From Porodaedalea pini (Eukaryota > Basidiomycota > Agaricomycetes > Hymenochaetales > Hymenochaetaceae): a stretch of 64,000 nt of DNA. Under the pieces are notes generated by a model. That model searched no databases, was not told the DNA's origin, and saw only the letters and a list, made by a program, of their open reading frames with translations. The translations under genes were made by a program, and so were the position numbers. Every line of letters starts with the position of its first letter. The first letter of the stretch is position 1. The stretch covers positions 124,001-188,000 of the forward strand of contig NBAY01000022.1 in assembly GCA_002794775.1 (NCBI GenBank), given 5' to 3'. Positions 59,368 to 64,000 of this stretch are shown one piece after another.

Positions 59368-60815
59368 GGATGAGTTCTTGAGAAGATAACTGGAGAAAGA
59401 GATGGGAGGGAGGGAGAGTATATGAGAAGTTTAAGTAAAAGGCTCAAACCGAAGGCTGGATTTATAGTCTGGTTGTCCTAGATAAGAGTTTAATTTTGTT
59501 TAATTTTTATAGAACCATCGAGTGATGCATAAGCACTCAGGAGGATGTGAGAAATCCAAATGCTTCCTTCCACCCGATTGCTCACGAAACGGACGACCCG
59601 TCTTCCGGGAGTCAGCTGCATACGTGTACTGGAATAGACGCAGCGGCGGGTCAAGGTTGAAACAAGCGGAAGTGAGAAGCAAAAATATGCCAAAAAGGCA
59701 AGCAAGAAGGAAGCCACGTGCACGACGAGAGCCCCGACGCCGAGTCCCCGGGCTTGCTCAGTCGCGATAAATGGATTACCAGGGACATGGCCGCATGTGG
59801 GAGCAACTGCCTAAGCACTGCGCTGCTCGTAGTAATATTAATGAGTACTGGCCCTTTATAGCTCTTTTTATAAGTTTACGGAATTACTGTGACGATTTCT
59901 TGCTATCACGCTCTCAGGAGTCAGCTCGGAACCAAATGAATGCTACATGCCAAAACCAGAACGTAGATCAATCTTACAAACAATGACAAACTTCCCCGGA
60001 ACATGTCGGGCCAGTCAGTAGTTGGATTACAAACACCAAGTGTGCGAATAACTTGAAAATAGTAGGTTGACTGTAGGAGCACTGGGGATCGATAGCATAT
60101 CCACTCGAGCCTCAAGCATCAAGCAAAGACCGGACGAGCTAGCAGATGGCGCCGCCTCGCATCAGAAGCTACTATTTGTACGGGAGGTTCACACACTTAC
60201 CGGTGATGTGGAAGTGCTTATGAGCCTACTAGTCCAAGATTATAATCTTCCGAGGACCTTCTCAAGTAAATTAAGTCTTCCGGAACACCACAGCAAAACA
60301 AGAAAAGGGTTTGGTCCCGAGCAATGAGTCACTTTCCTTCCTTGAAGTCCAAGGATCTCGGACCTATTCGTATAAGTCGTGGACCGCTTCAAACCTGTGC
60401 GGCTTTCTACTAGAGAGCAACAACTCCTGTCATCCGGTCGACTCTCCTGGTTGGCGAATCCCATGAGCGCAAGCTATACACGTCGCGAGTGCTGCTCAAG
60501 AGGAGACGCTATAAACGTCGCGCTACAAGTTGCTTGGCGGACTTGAGAGTGACTGGCTTGCGACAGACTGAGACGCGACATGTTTGACTTTGATTCTTAC
60601 CACAATTCCTAGCTTGCCGTCGCTGCAACTGGTTCTGAAGCTATACACGCGGCTTCCATTGACAGTTCCAAGCGGACGTCAACAGCGACTCAAAGCTGAC
60701 TTTGATAGACAGACTATTCTGCGTTTTGTTTTCAACGTTATGGTAGGTTTCCTTCCATTCATCTCCCCATATCTGGTCTTCTTCAAGCAAGAGACAGACT
60801 AATGTAAATGGCTAT
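59368..60815. repeat. Spacer with 3' repeat of copy F
   Basis: 60080-60560 matches 54040-54500 (CATCAAGCAAAGACCGGACG, GTGATGTGGAA, AGGACCTTCTCAAGTAAATT), so the duplicated unit's 3' flank is present. 59370-60050 is unassigned, with no gene recognised. Confidence 0.5.
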
Positions 60816-62925
60816 CTAATCCTGGAAACGGAACCCCCCAGTCAACGACATGACTCTGTCCGGATCGTACTTGGCTGCGAGCGTTCGCAAGCGCTGGAGG
60901 TTCGATCCATACAGCAGTTCCAGCGGCGTGTCGATTAGCGCATAATTGGGATACAGAATGTCGTCCCATCGACTGACTCCTTCCTCCACGGCCTTGGCTT
61001 GAATTATATGGGACAAGCTTTTAATCTCATTCACAAATCCGGCTTGACGAGCAATACGGGCAGCTGATTGTGGCAAAGGAACTTTAACATACAACGCTTC
61101 CTCAAAAAGAAAAGTGAGCTCACCTAAAGGAGTTTCTGGATCTTCCTGGTACTCGATTGTGGGCGCTGCGGGAGTCACTTGTCGGCTTGGAGGATGCGGG
61201 TACGCACCTCCGCGCGAATGCGAGAAGGGGTTCAGAAATGGTTCCGCGGCGACGCTCACGAGGACTATAGTGCCGTTGTTCTGCGCCGTCAACCTTGCCC
61301 CAAAAGCGTTCACCTGCGCTGCCATCTCGTCGAGCAATGGTTTCGTATACCGCACGATCGGGATGACATGCAGGGCGCCACTATGGTAGTAGATTGGGTG
61401 AATGTTCCACGATGGTACAATCAATAAGCATTCAAACTTACCCGACTGGGCCTATGCCGACATCTGTTTGCCCGAACGTCGAAATGAAATCCACAAAAGA
61501 TTGTGTCTTCACATCTTTAGTTACAGTGGGAATGGACAAAATCGCGTCATATACGCCAGCGGGAGGTGTGGGTGCGTCATAGAATAGCATAATCTCTACT
61601 GCAAACTAGGCAAAAAAGAAACGAAGTCGTTGGTGAGCGCAATTAATGTTTCGTTATCCCGAACTATCTGACCTGGTTATTAAGTGAAGCATATCCGACT
61701 ATTATCTGTGCCTTCGGATCCGTATTATTCTGTGAGAAGTCGCTGACTGCAGTGTTGAGACTCTCAATCGTGTCCATTGAATATATAAGTGAGCCGCCCT
61801 TTCGATCAACGTTAATCTTGAACTATTTATTAGAGTCCGAAAATGAGCTCACGAATACAAGTGATTGATTGTGCGCCTCGACAGTTATTCCGGTGACAAT
61901 TCCGAAATTATTCAACCCTCCCTGGGCATTAATTTTCACGGGTCAAGTTAGGAAGACTTACCTCATCAGATTCCTGACAATGAAGTACAAACTCACCTTC
62001 AGCGCAAAGAAAAGGTCCGGCTCCGACGAATTCGTGACATGCACCAACTCTCCCGAAGGAAGTACCAGCTCATGAGACACAATGGTGTCTATCAAGAGAC
62101 CATATTGATCCGTCTTCCACGAATATCCGCCTCCCAGACTGTAGCCTCCCACACCTACCGAAATCGAAGTGTGCTCAGTTCAATTCACCTTGGAAAAGCA
62201 AGAAAGAGACACTCACCGACTCCTTCTATTCTTCCTCCTGCCACCATCACTCCTAGTGGCTCGAGGCCCTCGTATACCTGACCCCATGTCAAACCCACCC
62301 CAACAGATACTGTTCCTTGCTTCGCGTCGTAGCTAATGTTTGTGAACTGAGCCATTGAGATCTGTACGCCGGGGGTCGAGCTTTGTCCAAGATTGTATGC
62401 ATGTCCTCCAGATTTCACCTTTCGATTTGTGTAAGTAGAAATTAAAGCCAGGTTTACTCGACTTACAGCAAACGGTGCTCGAATATCTGATCTCCCAACT
62501 ATCTTGATCTATACGCCCGACAATATCAGTTTTTATAGTGATTGAAAGTGAGAAACGTCTGTGCTCACTATGGCGCTGACATCTTCCGCATTCGTCGGCT
62601 CAATGGAGCAGGTCGAATTCTGCTCGCTCGAGACGTAAAAAGCCTCAGTATCGTTAGTATATTGCTCAGCGCCTGCGAACCAATACCAGGCCAGGGGAAG
62701 TACTCGTCAATGACTCCGTCGATATGAAAAAAAAAAAAAGGCTTGAGATGTGCTTACCTGGGAACGAGACAAGTTGCGGAAAGCTCTCTTTCAACAACTG
62801 ACATGCCTTGTACGCTCCCGATAGGCCTCGATGCCCTCACGACGAACAGGAGAGACGAAGGCGGACGCTTGCAGGACGAGAAGCGCGACTACGACGGGTT
62901 GGATGGCTCGGACGCGGAACAACAT
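60816..62925 (-). pseudogene. Berberine-bridge-like oxidase, copy F: frameshift in exon 1
   Basis: It starts MLFRVRAIQPVVVALLVLQA at 62925 and ends GGFRFQD at 60816. In exon 1 its paralogues have GAGGACCTATCGG (EDLS); here it is GAGGCCTATCGG (about 62823-62832), one base short, after which the frame changes and reaches a stop within about 15 codons. All other exons look intact: STCSIEPTNAEDVSAI, RSDIRAPFA, KSGGHAYNLGQSSTPGVQ, TWGQVYEGLEPLGVMVAGGR, GGYSLGGGYSWKTDQYGL and SRWDDILYPNYALIDTPLEL. The first intron (GT donor) holds a run of 13 A. Either this is a young pseudogene or the base is an assembly error. Initiation at a downstream ATG would lose the secretion signal. Confidence 0.72.
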
Positions 62926-63492
62926 CCCGGCATGAACTTGACTGGGGCTGGTGGGGCTCAGAACTCAACAGGCCTTACTTATAGGGCGGCGGCATATGAA
63001 TTCTGTCAGGTAGCAGGGTTTTCTGTCACTGGCTCGCGGGGCGCCCAATGCCATTATCGGGCCGACTTCATCTTTCCAGGGCTCTTTCATGAGGTATATA
63101 ACTATAAGCTGAGCAGGCAAACGCATTGCGTACCTGTGCTTGAGGCCGATTCCAGTTACGTTTCTTCCCACAGTGCCTCTTGTTGAGTTGATGCGGTGCT
63201 TGCAATGCGGCGCTTGCAATAATTAATGCGACGCTATGAAATGTGATGCGCATCATGCGCTCTGATGTCGCCTCGACGCGCGCCTTCACTAAATAAGCGA
63301 ACGAACGCGCATCCGGCATACACCGACGCTTTTCTTCTTTCATCTGTCTCTGCGCTAAACTACAGTAGCATTGCATGTCAAATCTGACATTTAAGCGGTT
63401 TATTTAGTGAAGGAAGTTGTTCGTCACGAGGCAACAAATCACCAAAGATAACCAAAGTCAAGAAAAGGTACATGCACGTCTTCCGTACCGAT
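62926..63492. other. Spacer: upstream repeat of F and Sec5 3' side
   Basis: 62940-63300 contains the shared upstream module (AAGCTGAGCAGGCAAACGCATTGCG near 63105-63129). The rest shows nothing recognisable. Confidence 0.4.
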
Positions 63493-64000
63493 TCAGATGC
63501 GGGTATCAGCAGATCTGATAGGCAAATCAGGCTTCGAACCCCCAGGAGCCTGCCGCCGCCGCCGCTCCCTACCCTCATCCCTGCTCTTCGCCGACACACT
63601 GTCATCGGCGTTGTGGGCAGCGCCGGCATTTGCGTTGCCTGTGTTTGTCGACGCTTTCGAGGACTTGTCCTTCTCTTTCCGGAAGCACAGGAACTCGATC
63701 TGTGTCGCGCGCCGCGTGTCCGCGAGGGTCTTCTTCACGCCCTCAAGCTGGCTCTTCATGTCGTCGCCTGGCCGTCGTACATATGCCTGAGATATCTTAT
63801 TGTACACCTCAGAGAGCTTCTTCTCTGCAGCAGTGGTAACGAAACGCGAGGCTGTCTGATGGAAGAATTCGATCTCGAGAGTCGCCTATTGTAGTAAATG
63901 AAGAGACAAATAGAACAAAGGATAAATATGTTTCGAAGTAAAGATCAGTGGCCCGGCTGACGTACCCGTAGCATACCACCCATACCAAACTTTTTTACTT
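63493..64000 (-). CDS. SEC5: Exocyst subunit Sec5, C-terminal part (runs off the right edge)
   Basis: Sec5 (EXOC2) is part of the exocyst complex that tethers secretory vesicles at the growing tip. The visible exons are 63966 to beyond 64000 (ending KFGMGGMLR, donor GTACGT) and 63493-63885. The second exon reads ATLEIEFFHQTASRFVTTAA, EKKLSEVYNKISQAYVRRPG, DDMKSQLEGVKKTLADTRRA and TQIEFLCFRKEKDKSS, which matches my memory of the Sec5 C-terminal region, followed by a disordered Ser/Asn/Ala/Lys/Arg-rich tail ending SADTRI. The identification rests on this motif string only. Most of the gene is outside the window. Confidence 0.7.

Overview
The window looks like a chromosome piece from a filamentous basidiomycete (Agaricomycetes). 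Most genes are broken by many 50-90 bp GT-AG introns and several have microexons of 12-24 nt. The proteins are eukaryotic housekeeping enzymes (CTP synthase, SHMT with a mitochondrial leader, exocyst Sec5, an NCS1 permease) plus families typical of wood- and litter-decay fungi: berberine-bridge-like FAD oxidases, omega-type GSTs, a terpene-synthase-like protein and a secreted serine carboxypeptidase. No tRNA, rRNA or CRISPR was recognised.

Layout. 0-6.3 kb is a repeat-rich left end: a truncated unknown gene, an unknown cysteine-pair ORF, and a ~2.9 kb inverted-repeat-bounded element carrying a broken HMG-box gene, itself invaded by a foldback MITE. 6.5-7.1 kb holds a small unknown gene; 7.1-11.5 kb is gene-poor with one TA-flanked MITE. 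11.5-27 kb is ordinary genic DNA: NCS1 permease, CTP synthase, a foldback MITE, GST copy 1, a DUF2235/Tle1-type hydrolase, a doubtful small gene and an MSS116-like DEAD-box helicase. 27-34.6 kb carries a duplicated GST pair (copies 2 and 3) separated by ~5 kb of mobile DNA that contains a shattered prolyl-tRNA synthetase copy. 34.7-38.4 kb has a serine carboxypeptidase and a terpene synthase homologue whose metal-binding motifs look eroded. 39.2-62.9 kb is an array of six paralogous FAD-linked oxidase genes (A on +, B-F on -) interrupted by SHMT and a zinc alcohol dehydrogenase; D has a stop and is truncated, and F has a frameshift. The window ends inside exocyst SEC5.

How the genes may work together. 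The GSTs, secreted FAD oxidases, alcohol dehydrogenase and terpene-synthase-like gene would fit oxidation and detoxification of plant or secondary metabolites. This is an inference from neighbourhood. The genomic theme seen directly is duplication followed by decay: three GSTs differing in their catalytic microexon, six oxidases at different stages of pseudogenisation with GT/GC donor differences, and two mobile elements holding pieces of host genes. Exon boundaries were placed by eye from splice consensus and frame, and internal introns of some genes are approximate.
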